From positions 1-15,786 of the forward strand of contig JAWPNA010000423.1 in assembly GCA_045402695.1 (NCBI GenBank): a DNA stretch of 15,786 bases, read 5' to 3'. Position 1 is the first letter of the stretch. Every line of letters starts with the position of its first letter. Shown in pieces: positions 7,831-15,338 of the stretch. Source of the DNA: JAWPNA01 sp045402695 (GTDB lineage Bacteria; Acidobacteriota; Polarisedimenticolia; JACPZX01; DASXTC01). Position numbers and translations under genes: made by a program. The notes beneath the pieces were generated by a model, which had not been told where the DNA came from, did no database searches, and worked only from the letters and a program-made list of their open reading frames with translations.

Positions 7831-8322
7831 CTATGCGGCCGTGGCAAAGACATCGAGGACGTTTTCTTTCGGTGTGAAGTTCTTACGTTCATCGACTCGT
7901 TCGACCGTCAGGGAGCCCTCATCCTCAGAAAGATCCTTCGGCAGGTTGGCGATAAACGGATCGGCAATCTTGGCACCAGAGCGATATCCTTCCCTTGCCT
8001 CCTGCCATCGAACGGCATCTGATTCATCTACAGCATGAAAGAATTCTCTTACATGCTTCTCAAACTCTGGATACGTCTCATCAGACGCAGCAATATCGTA
8101 TAGGATGCCCTTTAAGGATGTGCTGAAGGTGTGATGAGCTTCCTGGGGTGTGGCGCCACTGGCAGCCATGCCTCCAGGCTGCACTCCGTAGAGACACCAC
8201 TGATCGTCCTCCTGGGTCATCAGAACGCGGCCCTTCACCATCACTCCCGCCAGAAAACCGTTGCCTGAAACGACCTCGCGGAAGGTGAAAAACAAGGGGA
8301 ATAGCGCCGTAGGGTTTTCCAT
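7831..8322 (-). CDS. HicB-like antitoxin
   Basis: A 163-aa protein. Residues 10-75 read like the HicB partial RNase-H fold: a strand with GFLAGVMVKGRVLMT, an acidic turn EDDQW, then YGVQPGGMAASGATPQEAHHTF and a helix STSLKGILYDIAA. The PGG-x-A-x-G-x-T-x-x-EA pattern is the HicB signature region. The remaining 85 residues are charged and unusual in length; they may bind the toxin or DNA, but no ribbon-helix-helix is obvious. Start ATG 8322 is fixed by GGGAGG (8329-8334) six bases upstream; an open frame continues to 8388 but has no such site. The HicA-like gene follows after 5 nt. Many codons end in A or T, unlike the neighbouring glycosyltransferases. Confidence is moderate because HicB-like folds are diverse. 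Confidence 0.6.
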   Translation of the reverse strand: MENPTALFPLFFTFREVVSGNGFLAGVMVKGRVLMTQEDDQWCLYGVQPGGMAASGATPQEAHHTFSTSLKGILYDIAASDETYPEFEKHVREFFHAVDESDAVRWQEAREGYRSGAKIADPFIANLPKDLSEDEGSLTVERVDERKNFTPKENVLDVFATAA

Positions 8323-8368
8323 TATCCGCCTCCCTAACCTTGCGATAACCAACGCATGGCCGGACCTA

Positions 8369-8384
8369 TTTATCACACCATAAA
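8369..8384. promoter_or_regulatory. Small AT-rich inverted repeat upstream of the HicB-like gene (possible operator)
   Basis: TTTAT-cacacc-ATAAA forms a 5-bp inverted repeat in an AT-rich patch about 47 bp upstream of the antitoxin start, where an autoregulated toxin-antitoxin promoter would be expected. The arms are short and chance is a real alternative. Confidence 0.2.
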
Positions 8385-8417
8385 ACACTTAGCGTGCCGC
8401 CGCCAGGAGGCAACCAC

Positions 8418-8540
8418 ATGGCCGAAACACTACACATGAGGGGAGGGGAAGGCATCCGACCGCACTATGTACACCCTGAAAGACCGGATGTCAAGTGGTT
8501 AGCATTAACGCGCAGGACGGGAGATTCTATGCTGGGTTAA
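8418..8540 (+). CDS. Candidate 40-aa small protein, divergent from the toxin-antitoxin pair
   Basis: ATG 8418 is preceded by a perfect AGGAGG (8405-8410) at 7-nt spacing, and the frame runs 40 codons to TAA at 8538. It begins MAETLHMRGGEGIRPHYVHP and continues ERPDVKWLALTRRTGDSMLG. It has no signal peptide, membrane helix or motif that I recognise. The ribosome binding site is better than that of several certain genes in the window, but a short chance frame cannot be excluded. It may share a divergent promoter region with the HicB-like gene. A second frame from GTG 8495 to 8680 overlaps it and is not better supported. Confidence 0.35.
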   Translation: MAETLHMRGGEGIRPHYVHPERPDVKWLALTRRTGDSMLG

Positions 8541-8633
8541 GAACCGAGAAAGCCAACGACTTCCTCAAACGATCAGACATGATCCGAGATCTCGGCCTCC
8601 ATCGCCGGAGTTACGCGCAACGTAGGGCCGGGA

Positions 8634-8982
8634 GATCACCCCACGATATGATGCGGAAGCCATCAGATCGGGCACGGTGATTCGCGGGATCGTCGTTTTC
8701 GGCGCGGCTTACCTTCTGCACCTTGTCTACCTCTCCCAGATCGCCCGGTCTCCCCTGTTCGATTTCCTCCAGCTCGATCCGCTCTACTACCACGACTGGG
8801 CGGTGGCGATCGCGAAAGGAGACTGGCTCGGCAAGGAGGTGTTCGAGCACAGCCCGCTGTACGCCTACCTGGTGGCCGGTTACCTGATCATCCTCGGACA
8901 CGATCACTGGCTGCTGCGCCTCCTGCAGATCGGCGCCGGCGCCCTGACCTGCGGCCTGACCTTTGCGCTGGGGCGACGCCTG
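8634..8982 (+). repeat. Left copy of a 349-bp direct repeat
   Basis: This segment matches 12553-12901 with no insertions or deletions (constant offset 3919) and about 26 mismatches counted by eye, roughly 93% identity. It covers about 28 bp upstream of the glycosyltransferase start and the first 107 codons. Similarity ends abruptly at 8982, 22 bp before the end of the convergent minus-strand gene. Confidence 0.95.
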
Positions 8983-8984
8983 GT
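8662..8984 (+). pseudogene. Truncated copy of the GT39-like/TPR glycosyltransferase
   Basis: Encodes the first ~107 residues of the protein made intact from 12581 (IARSPLFDFLQLD, YYHDWAVAIAKGDW, LLRLLQIGAGALTC). The codon matching the intact gene's ATG is ATC here (8662-8664); translation could only begin at an internal GTG (8677). The match stops at 8984, after which the frame runs into antisense of the neighbouring gene. It keeps the membrane N-terminus with the catalytic-loop region but lacks about 84% of the protein, so a functional product is very unlikely. Confidence 0.85.
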
Positions 8985-9003
8985 CGCAGTCCGATGTCCC
9001 ACC

Positions 9004-10902
9004 TCAATCGGGCAAGCGACGAGCAACGACGCTCGTGAGGAAGGCGTTCTGAGATTGCGAGACGGAGACGGAGAGCTCGAGCGTTCCCGGAGCGTTCAGC
9101 CGGAACTCGATGCTCTGCCGACCGACGGCAAGAGGGTCGGCTTCCGCGTCCCGGCGGACCGTTAGATCGAAATCGCCGGTTCCGTGGGCAAAGAGGCGCC
9201 ACAGTCCCGGAGGCAGCTCAACTCCCACGAGGCGAAGCGGCTGGGACGAGGTGAATTCCGTCCCGAAATCTCCGGCCGCGTTGAAGCGCGCGTCCGCTTC
9301 GGGCGAGCCCGCGAACAGGAACCCGGGAATCGTGATCCCGCTGCCGTCCCGCTGAACGCCCACTCTGCCCTCCAGCCGGCACCAGACGAAGAAATCCAGC
9401 GGGGTGGGATCGTCTCCCCACATGCGCACCAAGCGATACTGTTGGTAGAATCGCGGGTCCGCCATCAGGTCGCGTCCTCCTCGATATGAGAGCGTCTCGC
9501 TGCCCAGGATCCCGGTCACGATGAGATCCGGCTTGCGGTCGAGGACGTAGTCGCCGCTGCCCAGCTCGTGACCCTGCCAGCCGCGACCGAAGTCCACCGG
9601 CCGGTGGCGCGTCAGGTAGGCATCGCTCAGTCCGAGCATGTCGAGCGAACGCAGTCCGGAGTGGTACGGAATACTACCCGCCGCATCGACCGCCACCAAG
9701 GGGTCATCCGCCAGAAACGCACGCCGGAGGAGCTTGCCGATCACGCTTCCTTTCCAGGACACGGTGGGAAGCCGGCCACGGGCCATGGCGATGTTGCGAT
9801 CCTGCTGCTGGGACCAGCCGAAGACGGCGAGGAGAACGACCGTCGCCAGCCAGGCGCCGATGGTGAGGACGCGCCCACGCGTGAGGGCCCAGTCCAACCC
9901 CTCGGACACCAGGAAGGCGAGCAGAACGTAGCAGGGGATGAGCATCCGGTATCCGAACGGATGGGTCGTCACCGCGGTCGCGTAGGACGTCCACACGAGG
10001 AAGAGGGACGAGGTGAGCAGCACCACGGGGCGCCGGCGGGAGTCGCCCCACGTGACGACCAGGGCCAATGCGGCGGGAACCCAGAGCGCGAACGAGGAGA
10101 ATGCTGCCTGCGATATGCACTGTAGTCCGTAATCGAGGCGCGCACCGGTGAATGCGACCTTGGCGCGCGCCGTGTTGGGGATCCAGTCGCCGTAGTAGAA
10201 GAGCCGGAACACGATCTGACCCAAGGTGGCCAGGCCCGGAACGGCGCCGACTCTCAGCGCGAGAACGAGGCCTCTGCGCGCAAGCCGCCCGCGAGCCATG
10301 AGGAAAGCGCACGCCGCCAGTGTGAAGAGCGGCCCATCCGCCCGGGTGAGACAGAGCAACGCCAGCGGGAGTCCGGGACGCACCGCGTCCTTCCAGTCGG
10401 CCGTCTCCCTGTCGAGGAGCGGTCTGAACAGGACGATCGCCCAGGCGAGCAATCCCGCGACGAGGGCCCCCTCAAGCCCGCCGACGCACCAGATCGCGAT
10501 GGGACCGGCGAGTGCGACAAAGAGCCCGCCCGCAAGCGCCGGAAGACTCCCGCCCAGACTCCGGGGCCGGTAGGCGACCGCGAACGCCGAGACGGCCGCG
10601 ATGCCGCCCGCCAGACCGAGCGCACGCGCCGCATGGACCAGATCCATCCCCATCCAACCGAGGCCGGCGCACGCCAGTACCCAGAGCAGGTTGGAGTACC
10701 CCTCGACCGCTTCGCCGTCGGTCCAGCTCAGCCCATGGCCTTCGAGGAGGCGCTTCGCGTAGCGAAGCGAGATGTAGGCATCGTCGTAGACGAGCGGCAG
10801 GTAGCTCAGAGCGTGGATCACCAGGACGGCCGCCACAACGAGACCCACGAGCAGTGCCAAGGACCATCGCCGGTCGGGCGAACGAGCAACGGAGGGCATC
10901 AT
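9004..10902 (-). CDS. GT-C type membrane glycosyltransferase (AftB/LphB-like layout)
   Basis: A 632-aa integral membrane protein with a short cytoplasmic N-terminus, about ten hydrophobic helices to residue ~400, and a soluble, strand-rich periplasmic C-terminal part. The first loop contains PLVYDDAYISLRYAKRLLEG (D40-D41) and then EAVEGYSNLLW. This combination is seen in polyprenyl-phosphate-dependent glycosyltransferases of the arabinofuranosyltransferase AftB type and related Gram-negative proteins. A conserved-looking VAVDAAGSIPYHSGLRSLDM and LGLSDAY follow the membrane part, and FGRGWQGHELGS further on. Start is the ATG pair at 10902/10899 with a weak GAGG upstream; earlier in-frame sequence looks non-coding. 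It is divergent from the second sulfatase gene (213-bp gap), and its 3' end lies 20 bp from the truncated glycosyltransferase. Sugar and acceptor are unknown. Confidence 0.85.
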   Translation of the reverse strand: MMPSVARSPDRRWSLALLVGLVVAAVLVIHALSYLPLVYDDAYISLRYAKRLLEGHGLSWTDGEAVEGYSNLLWVLACAGLGWMGMDLVHAARALGLAGGIAAVSAFAVAYRPRSLGGSLPALAGGLFVALAGPIAIWCVGGLEGALVAGLLAWAIVLFRPLLDRETADWKDAVRPGLPLALLCLTRADGPLFTLAACAFLMARGRLARRGLVLALRVGAVPGLATLGQIVFRLFYYGDWIPNTARAKVAFTGARLDYGLQCISQAAFSSFALWVPAALALVVTWGDSRRRPVVLLTSSLFLVWTSYATAVTTHPFGYRMLIPCYVLLAFLVSEGLDWALTRGRVLTIGAWLATVVLLAVFGWSQQQDRNIAMARGRLPTVSWKGSVIGKLLRRAFLADDPLVAVDAAGSIPYHSGLRSLDMLGLSDAYLTRHRPVDFGRGWQGHELGSGDYVLDRKPDLIVTGILGSETLSYRGGRDLMADPRFYQQYRLVRMWGDDPTPLDFFVWCRLEGRVGVQRDGSGITIPGFLFAGSPEADARFNAAGDFGTEFTSSQPLRLVGVELPPGLWRLFAHGTGDFDLTVRRDAEADPLAVGRQSIEFRLNAPGTLELSVSVSQSQNAFLTSVVARRLPD

Positions 10903-11115
10903 GCCTGCCTCGCATGCAGTGCGGATGGGTGAGGACGACCCGTGGTTGGTGCGATTCGACCCAGTTCGTCTCAAGAGGCCCGTATCAGCGGATCGAAAGA
11001 CCGATTTCATATTGTATCGGGTCGAGCTCACGCTTGGCGAGGCCGACGGAGGCCAGCCCCGCGCCCACGGATGTCGCTGCGCCGCGTGGTATCCTTTTAC
11101 ACACGGATGGAGATC
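10903..11115. promoter_or_regulatory. Divergent intergenic region between a glycosyltransferase and a sulfatase-type gene
   Basis: These 213 bp must hold the promoters of both flanking, oppositely oriented genes. An AT-rich patch (ttcatattgtatc, about 11006-11018) is the only candidate for a -10 region that I see; I find no convincing -35 partner or operator symmetry. Confidence 0.3.
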
Positions 11116-12531
11116 ATGAAGAAGACTCGACTTGTTCTCACCGGAGCGCTCGGGCTGGTGATCGTCGTCGCGGCCGGGTTCTTCGTCATCGGGATCCGGC
11201 CCCCCCTCGAAACAAGCGAGCCGACCAGGCCCAACATTGTTCTCATCATCATAGATACGCTGCGGGCCGACAAGCTGAGCGCTTATGGGTATCCGAGCCG
11301 CACGACTCCAGAACTCGACGAGCTGGCGGATCGCGGGGTGCGCTTTGCCCGCGTGATCGCCCAGTCGCCCTGGACCCGACCCTCGATCGGCTCGATGCTC
11401 ACGTCCCTGTACCCGCGATCCATCGGAGTCTACAAGCAGGACCTGCAGGCTCTTGGCGATCAGTTCGAGACCCTCGCCGAAGTTCTCCAGAGGAGCGGCT
11501 ACACGACCGTCGGAGCGACCGCAAACCCCAATATCAACAGCTCGTTTCAGTTCGATCAGGGGTTCGATCATTACAGCGACAGTGACATCCTCTGGGAGTG
11601 GATGAGGCCTGAACCGGCGAAAACTTCGACAAGGGAGCGCCCCTTGCCCACCTCTCGTGAAATCCTCGACTTAGTACTCGACTGGGTCAGCAAGAACGGC
11701 AAGCCCCCCTACTACGTCCAGGTCAACTTGATGGAGGTCCATCAGGCGCGCACCAAATGGCTGCGGGACCAGATGGGTGACACCCTGTTCGCACAGGAGC
11801 CAAGCGCGCCATACCTGAGGGCCCTCCACCACGTGTCCGGTGAGATCGGCCGCTTCGTTCGTTTGGCGTCGGAGCGCGTCGGGTGGGGAAACACGCTCTT
11901 CGTCATTACGAGCGACCACGGTCAGGGGCTGACGGATCATCCGGACGTCCCTGCGTCCCAAGGTCACGGCAACCTACTCTACGAGTCGCAGATTCTCGTG
12001 CCGTTAATCCTCTACAACCCGGCGCGGGATCCCGCGGGGGGAAGGGTCGTCGAGGAGCGGGTTCGACTGCTCGATCTGATGCCCACGCTGCTGGAATACG
12101 CGGGTGTCCCTGCTCCAGGAGGAATGCAGGGCATCTCGGTTTTGCCGATGGTTCGACCGAACGGCGACCGTGTTTCTCTCCCGGAACACTTCATCGTTGA
12201 GACCGAGTATCAAACTGCGGAGAAGATTGGCGTTTACTCTTCCGTTTGGAAGTACATAGAGAACCGGGATGGGCACCGTGGGACGAATCCTCAAGAACTG
12301 CAGCGGATTGGTGTCAAGGAGAACGGCCAGAAGACGGATGTCGCCCAGCAATTCCCGCAGGTCGTGCAAGAACTCCAGACGGTGGTCCGTGAGTGGGAGA
12401 GGGCCCACCCGAAGATCCCCCCCAGCGTTCCGGGCGAGGGCCTATCTCCTGCGGAGGTTGAGCAGTTGCGTGCCCTGGGATACATCAACCAGCCCGAAGT
12501 TCCTTACAAGGGTGGTGACAAACGGCCGTAG
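11116..12531 (+). CDS. Sulfatase-fold (alkaline phosphatase superfamily) membrane-anchored or secreted enzyme
   Basis: A 471-aa protein with one N-terminal hydrophobic helix (residues 5-27), either an anchor or an uncleaved signal, placing the catalytic domain in the periplasm. Seen: NIVLIIIDTLRADKLSAYGY with metal-binding D47, active-site segment SPWTRPSIGSMLTSLYP, LFVITSDHGQGLTDH (D267-H268), GHGNLLYESQILVPLIL (H284), LMPTLLEYAGV, and the C-terminal LSPAEVEQLRALGYI that ends many members of this group. The residue aligned with the formylglycine Cys/Ser is T87 (T-R-P-S), as in the first sulfatase-type gene here. Such Thr forms are known in phosphoethanolamine-transferase relatives, so phospho-transfer is as plausible as sulfate hydrolysis. 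Start ATG 11116 puts a charged MKKTR before the helix; ATG 11107 is an alternative. The gene ends 49 bp before the next glycosyltransferase on the same strand. Confidence 0.85.
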   Translation: MKKTRLVLTGALGLVIVVAAGFFVIGIRPPLETSEPTRPNIVLIIIDTLRADKLSAYGYPSRTTPELDELADRGVRFARVIAQSPWTRPSIGSMLTSLYPRSIGVYKQDLQALGDQFETLAEVLQRSGYTTVGATANPNINSSFQFDQGFDHYSDSDILWEWMRPEPAKTSTRERPLPTSREILDLVLDWVSKNGKPPYYVQVNLMEVHQARTKWLRDQMGDTLFAQEPSAPYLRALHHVSGEIGRFVRLASERVGWGNTLFVITSDHGQGLTDHPDVPASQGHGNLLYESQILVPLILYNPARDPAGGRVVEERVRLLDLMPTLLEYAGVPAPGGMQGISVLPMVRPNGDRVSLPEHFIVETEYQTAEKIGVYSSVWKYIENRDGHRGTNPQELQRIGVKENGQKTDVAQQFPQVVQELQTVVREWERAHPKIPPSVPGEGLSPAEVEQLRALGYINQPEVPYKGGDKRP

Positions 12532-12552
12532 GCCGCGCGTGCCGGGCCCGCC

Positions 12553-12901
12553 GATCACGCCACGATATTATGCGGCTGCCATGAGATCCGGCACGGTGAT
12601 TCGCGGGATCGTCGTCTTCGGCGTGGCCTACCTCCTGCGCCTCGCCTACCTCTCCCAGATCGCCCGGTCTCCCCTGTTCGATTTCCTCCAGCTCGATTCG
12701 CTCTACTACCACGACTGGGCGGCGACGATCGCGAAAGGAGACTGGCTCGGCAAGGAGGTGTTCGAGCAGAGCCCGCTGTACCCCTACTTGCTGGCCGGTT
12801 ACCTGATCATCTTCGGACACGATCTCTGGCTGCTGCGCCTCCTGCAGATCGGCGCCGGCGCCCTGACCTGCGCGCTGACCTTCGCGCTGGGGCGCCGCCT
12901 G
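12553..12901 (+). repeat. Right copy of the 349-bp direct repeat
   Basis: This copy contains the intact start and first 107 codons of the complete glycosyltransferase and continues into the rest of that gene, so it is the source-like copy. About 26 differences from the left copy at 8634-8982, no indels. Confidence 0.95.
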
Positions 12902-14602
12902 TTCGACGATCGAGTGGGCCTGCTGGCGGGTCTCGGGTGCGCCGTGTACGGCCCGTTCTTCTTCTACGAAGGACAGGTCATGAAGGAGTTCCTGACGCCG
13001 CCCCTCGCCACCGGCGCGCTGCTGCTCTTGCTGGGTCCACGCGATGTCCTCGACGTCCGCGACGGGGGGGGCGCGCCGTCCCGTCATCTTCTGCGTCTCG
13101 TCTGCGCGGGAATCCTGATCGCGCTCGCCGCTCTCGTGCGAGACAACTTCCTGCTCTTGCTCGCCGTGATGGGGGCTTGGCTCTATTTCCACTGCGGAAG
13201 GAGGCTCGCGCCCGTCGCCGCGCTCTTGGCCGGGGCGCTGGCCGTGCTCGTTCCGGTGGGGCTGCGCAATCATGCGGCGGGCGGAGACTTCATCCTCACC
13301 ACGGCGGGAGGCGGCGAGGTCTTCTACATCGGCAACGGCCCGTACGCCAACGGAGCCTACGTGCCGCCGCCGTGGGTGCGGAGCAACCCCCTGTTCGAGC
13401 ACGAGGACTTCCGCAGGAAGGCCCGCGAGCTGACAGGGCGCGACCTCACGCGAGGCGAGGCCTCGCATTTCTGGTGGAGGCAGGGTCTCGGCTGGATCGC
13501 CGCCAACCCGGGCCGGGCGGCCCTCCTCTGGATGCGCAAGCTCGCCCTGTTCTGGAACGACCACGAGCTTCCGGACAACTACTCCTTCTACACGTTCTGC
13601 CGCTTCTCCTCGATCCTCTCATTGCTCCTCACCTTCGCCCCCGTGGCGGCGCTGGCCTGGGCCGGCATCTTCCTCTCATCGGATCAGTGGAGACGGCTGC
13701 TGCCGGTCTACCTGGCCGGCGCCGGGTACATGATCTCCGTCCTGATCTTCTTCAACTTCGCGCGCTTCCGCCTCCCGCTGGTTTCGATCCTGATGGTGCT
13801 GGCGGCGCGCGGCCTGATCGGCCTCGCGCAGGCCGCGAGCGGCCTAGGTGGCCGGCCCGGCTCCTTACGGCGCGCGGTCGCCGCGGCCGGCATCGCCGTC
13901 GTTGCGGCCGGCTTCATGTACGTGGACTGGTCGAGCGCGGCCGAGGAGCCATTCCAGGATCGGCTACACCTGAGCGCGGCGTACAAGCAGACGGGCAGGT
14001 TGACGGAGGCGGCGGCCACGCTGCGGGAGGTGATCGCCGACGCCGAGGCCGTGGTGCGCCGACACGGCGGCGACCCCTCCGGCGCGGCCACCACGCCGGG
14101 AGGCGTCACGTTCGTGCTCGCGCTCTCGGCGGCGCACCGCGATCTCGCAGGCGTGCTGATGGAGCAGGAGCACCCCGACGAGGCCGCGGCTGAGTACTCG
14201 GCCGCCGCCGCTCTCGCCCCCGACGACTCCCCACTTCACCAGAGGCTGTGCGCCGCGCTGACGGCGGCAGGAGAACCGGGGCGGGCCGAGCGCGCGTGCC
14301 GCCGCGCCGTGGAGCTGGCGCCCGAGAGCTTTACGGCGCGCTTCGATCTCGCCACGGTCCATTTCCATAAGGGAGATCTCGACGCCGCCATGACGGAGCT
14401 GGAGCGGGCGCGCCTGGTGAAGCCGGCCCCCGGGCCGCTGGACATGGCCGACTACCATTACGCGATGGGGATCATCCTGAGCGGCGGCGGCGCCGGCGCG
14501 GACGAAGCGCGGGCCCACTTCACCGAGGCGCTGCGGCTGAACCCGGGCGCTCCCCAGGCCGCCGACGCGCGCGCGTACCTCAGCTCTCACGCGCCGCCGT
14601 AA
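12581..14602 (+). CDS. GT39-like membrane glycosyltransferase with C-terminal TPR domain
   Basis: A 673-aa protein. Residues 1-455 form a multi-helix membrane domain with LDSLYYHDWAATIAKGDW in the first periplasmic loop, then QSPLYPYLLAGYL, the pattern of PMT/GT39 (GT-C) enzymes that use lipid-linked sugars. A loop EGQVMKEFLTPPLATGALLL follows. From about residue 462 to the end are tetratricopeptide repeats (AAYKQTGRLTEAAATLREVI; LAGVLMEQEHPDEAAAEYSA; LCAALTAAGEPGRAERACRR; DLATVHFHKGDLDAAMTELE), likely a partner-binding surface outside the membrane. I choose ATG 12581 because it directly precedes the conserved hydrophobic N-terminus; the frame extending upstream overlaps the sulfatase gene and is not credible. 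No strong Shine-Dalgarno is seen. Its stop overlaps the end of the convergent rnc gene by 23 bp. Acceptor unknown. Confidence 0.88.
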   Translation: MRSGTVIRGIVVFGVAYLLRLAYLSQIARSPLFDFLQLDSLYYHDWAATIAKGDWLGKEVFEQSPLYPYLLAGYLIIFGHDLWLLRLLQIGAGALTCALTFALGRRLFDDRVGLLAGLGCAVYGPFFFYEGQVMKEFLTPPLATGALLLLLGPRDVLDVRDGGGAPSRHLLRLVCAGILIALAALVRDNFLLLLAVMGAWLYFHCGRRLAPVAALLAGALAVLVPVGLRNHAAGGDFILTTAGGGEVFYIGNGPYANGAYVPPPWVRSNPLFEHEDFRRKARELTGRDLTRGEASHFWWRQGLGWIAANPGRAALLWMRKLALFWNDHELPDNYSFYTFCRFSSILSLLLTFAPVAALAWAGIFLSSDQWRRLLPVYLAGAGYMISVLIFFNFARFRLPLVSILMVLAARGLIGLAQAASGLGGRPGSLRRAVAAAGIAVVAAGFMYVDWSSAAEEPFQDRLHLSAAYKQTGRLTEAAATLREVIADAEAVVRRHGGDPSGAATTPGGVTFVLALSAAHRDLAGVLMEQEHPDEAAAEYSAAAALAPDDSPLHQRLCAALTAAGEPGRAERACRRAVELAPESFTARFDLATVHFHKGDLDAAMTELERARLVKPAPGPLDMADYHYAMGIILSGGGAGADEARAHFTEALRLNPGAPQAADARAYLSSHAPP

Positions 14603-15338
14603 TCGTCCCGAGCGCGCGCAGGGCCCGCCGCGCCGCCTCCTGCTCCGCCGTCTTCTTGGTGGTCCCCTTGCCGCGCGCCGCCACCTGATCCGAGACCACC
14701 AGCTCGACGTGGAACTCTTTCTGGTGGTCGGGGCCCGACTCGGCGCTCACGCGGTAGACGGGAAGCGGCAGGCCCGCGCCCTGCAGCGCCTCCTGCAACC
14801 GCGTCTTGTAATCGCAATCATCGCCCCAGCCCTTCTCGGCGCGCGCGATCTGCGCGCCGAACTGCCGCGCCACCAGCGCCGCCGCGGCCTTCAGCCCGCC
14901 GTCCAGGTAGACCGCCGCGAGCACCGCTTCGTAGACGTCGGCCAGCAGCGAATCTTTCTCGCGCCCTCCCCCCTTCTCCTCGCCCCGCCCGAGGTTCAGG
15001 TGCCGGCCGAGGTGCAGGGCGCGCGCCTTGCGCGCGAGGCTGGGCTCGCTCACGAGGAACGACCTGACCCGCGCAAGCTCTCCCACTTCGCCCTGGCCGA
15101 ACCTCTCGAACAGCATCCGCGAGACGCACAAGGAGAGCACCGAGTCCCCCAGGAACTCCAGCGACTCGTTGTCCTCGCCCGGCATCCCCTTCTCGTGCGC
15201 CCAGGAGCTGTGCGCCAGGGCGCGCGCAAGCAGCAGGCGATCGACGAACGTGTGGCCGAGCGACTCCTCCAACGCGTCGAGCTGCGGCCGGCCCTGCGTC
15301 TGCTTCTTGGTCTTCTTGCGTGGCACCGTCAGCCTCAC
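14580..15338 (-). CDS. rnc: Ribonuclease III
   Basis: Cleaves double-stranded RNA in rRNA precursors and some mRNAs; a cytoplasmic homodimer. The 252-aa length fits the family. The RNase III domain (residues 18-168) shows the signature NESLEFLGDSVL with catalytic E61 and D65, and LLADVYEAVLAAVYLDGG with D134 and E137. The double-stranded-RNA-binding domain (175-243) shows DYKTRLQEALQG, GPDHQKEFHVELVV and a GKGTTKKTAEQEAARRAL helix. The N-terminus carries a Lys-rich extension (PRKKTKKQ). Start GTG 15338 overlaps the upstream TPR gene's TGA as GTGA, so the two are translationally coupled. All catalytic residues are present and function is not in doubt. Confidence 0.97.
   Translation of the reverse strand: MRLTVPRKKTKKQTQGRPQLDALEESLGHTFVDRLLLARALAHSSWAHEKGMPGEDNESLEFLGDSVLSLCVSRMLFERFGQGEVGELARVRSFLVSEPSLARKARALHLGRHLNLGRGEEKGGGREKDSLLADVYEAVLAAVYLDGGLKAAAALVARQFGAQIARAEKGWGDDCDYKTRLQEALQGAGLPLPVYRVSAESGPDHQKEFHVELVVSDQVAARGKGTTKKTAEQEAARRALRALGTITAARES

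Noticed and set aside
8495..8680. Plus-strand 61-codon frame from GTG 8495
   Set aside because: No ribosome binding site, overlaps the better-supported 40-codon frame and runs into the start of the duplicated glycosyltransferase segment.
10512..11585. Plus-strand open frame of 357 codons over the divergent promoter region
   Set aside because: Overlaps two certain genes out of frame, with Arg/Pro-rich composition and no motif.
9004..12552. Block between the direct repeats considered as a transposon or integrative element
   Set aside because: No transposase, integrase or terminal inverted repeats are visible; the repeats are partial gene copies rather than mobile-element ends.
12485..13564. 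Minus-strand open frame of 359 codons opposite the GT39/TPR gene
   Set aside because: Antisense shadow, rich in Glu/Gln/Arg without domains; part of it is also mirrored in the truncated duplicate at 8611-8907, which merely reflects the DNA repeat.
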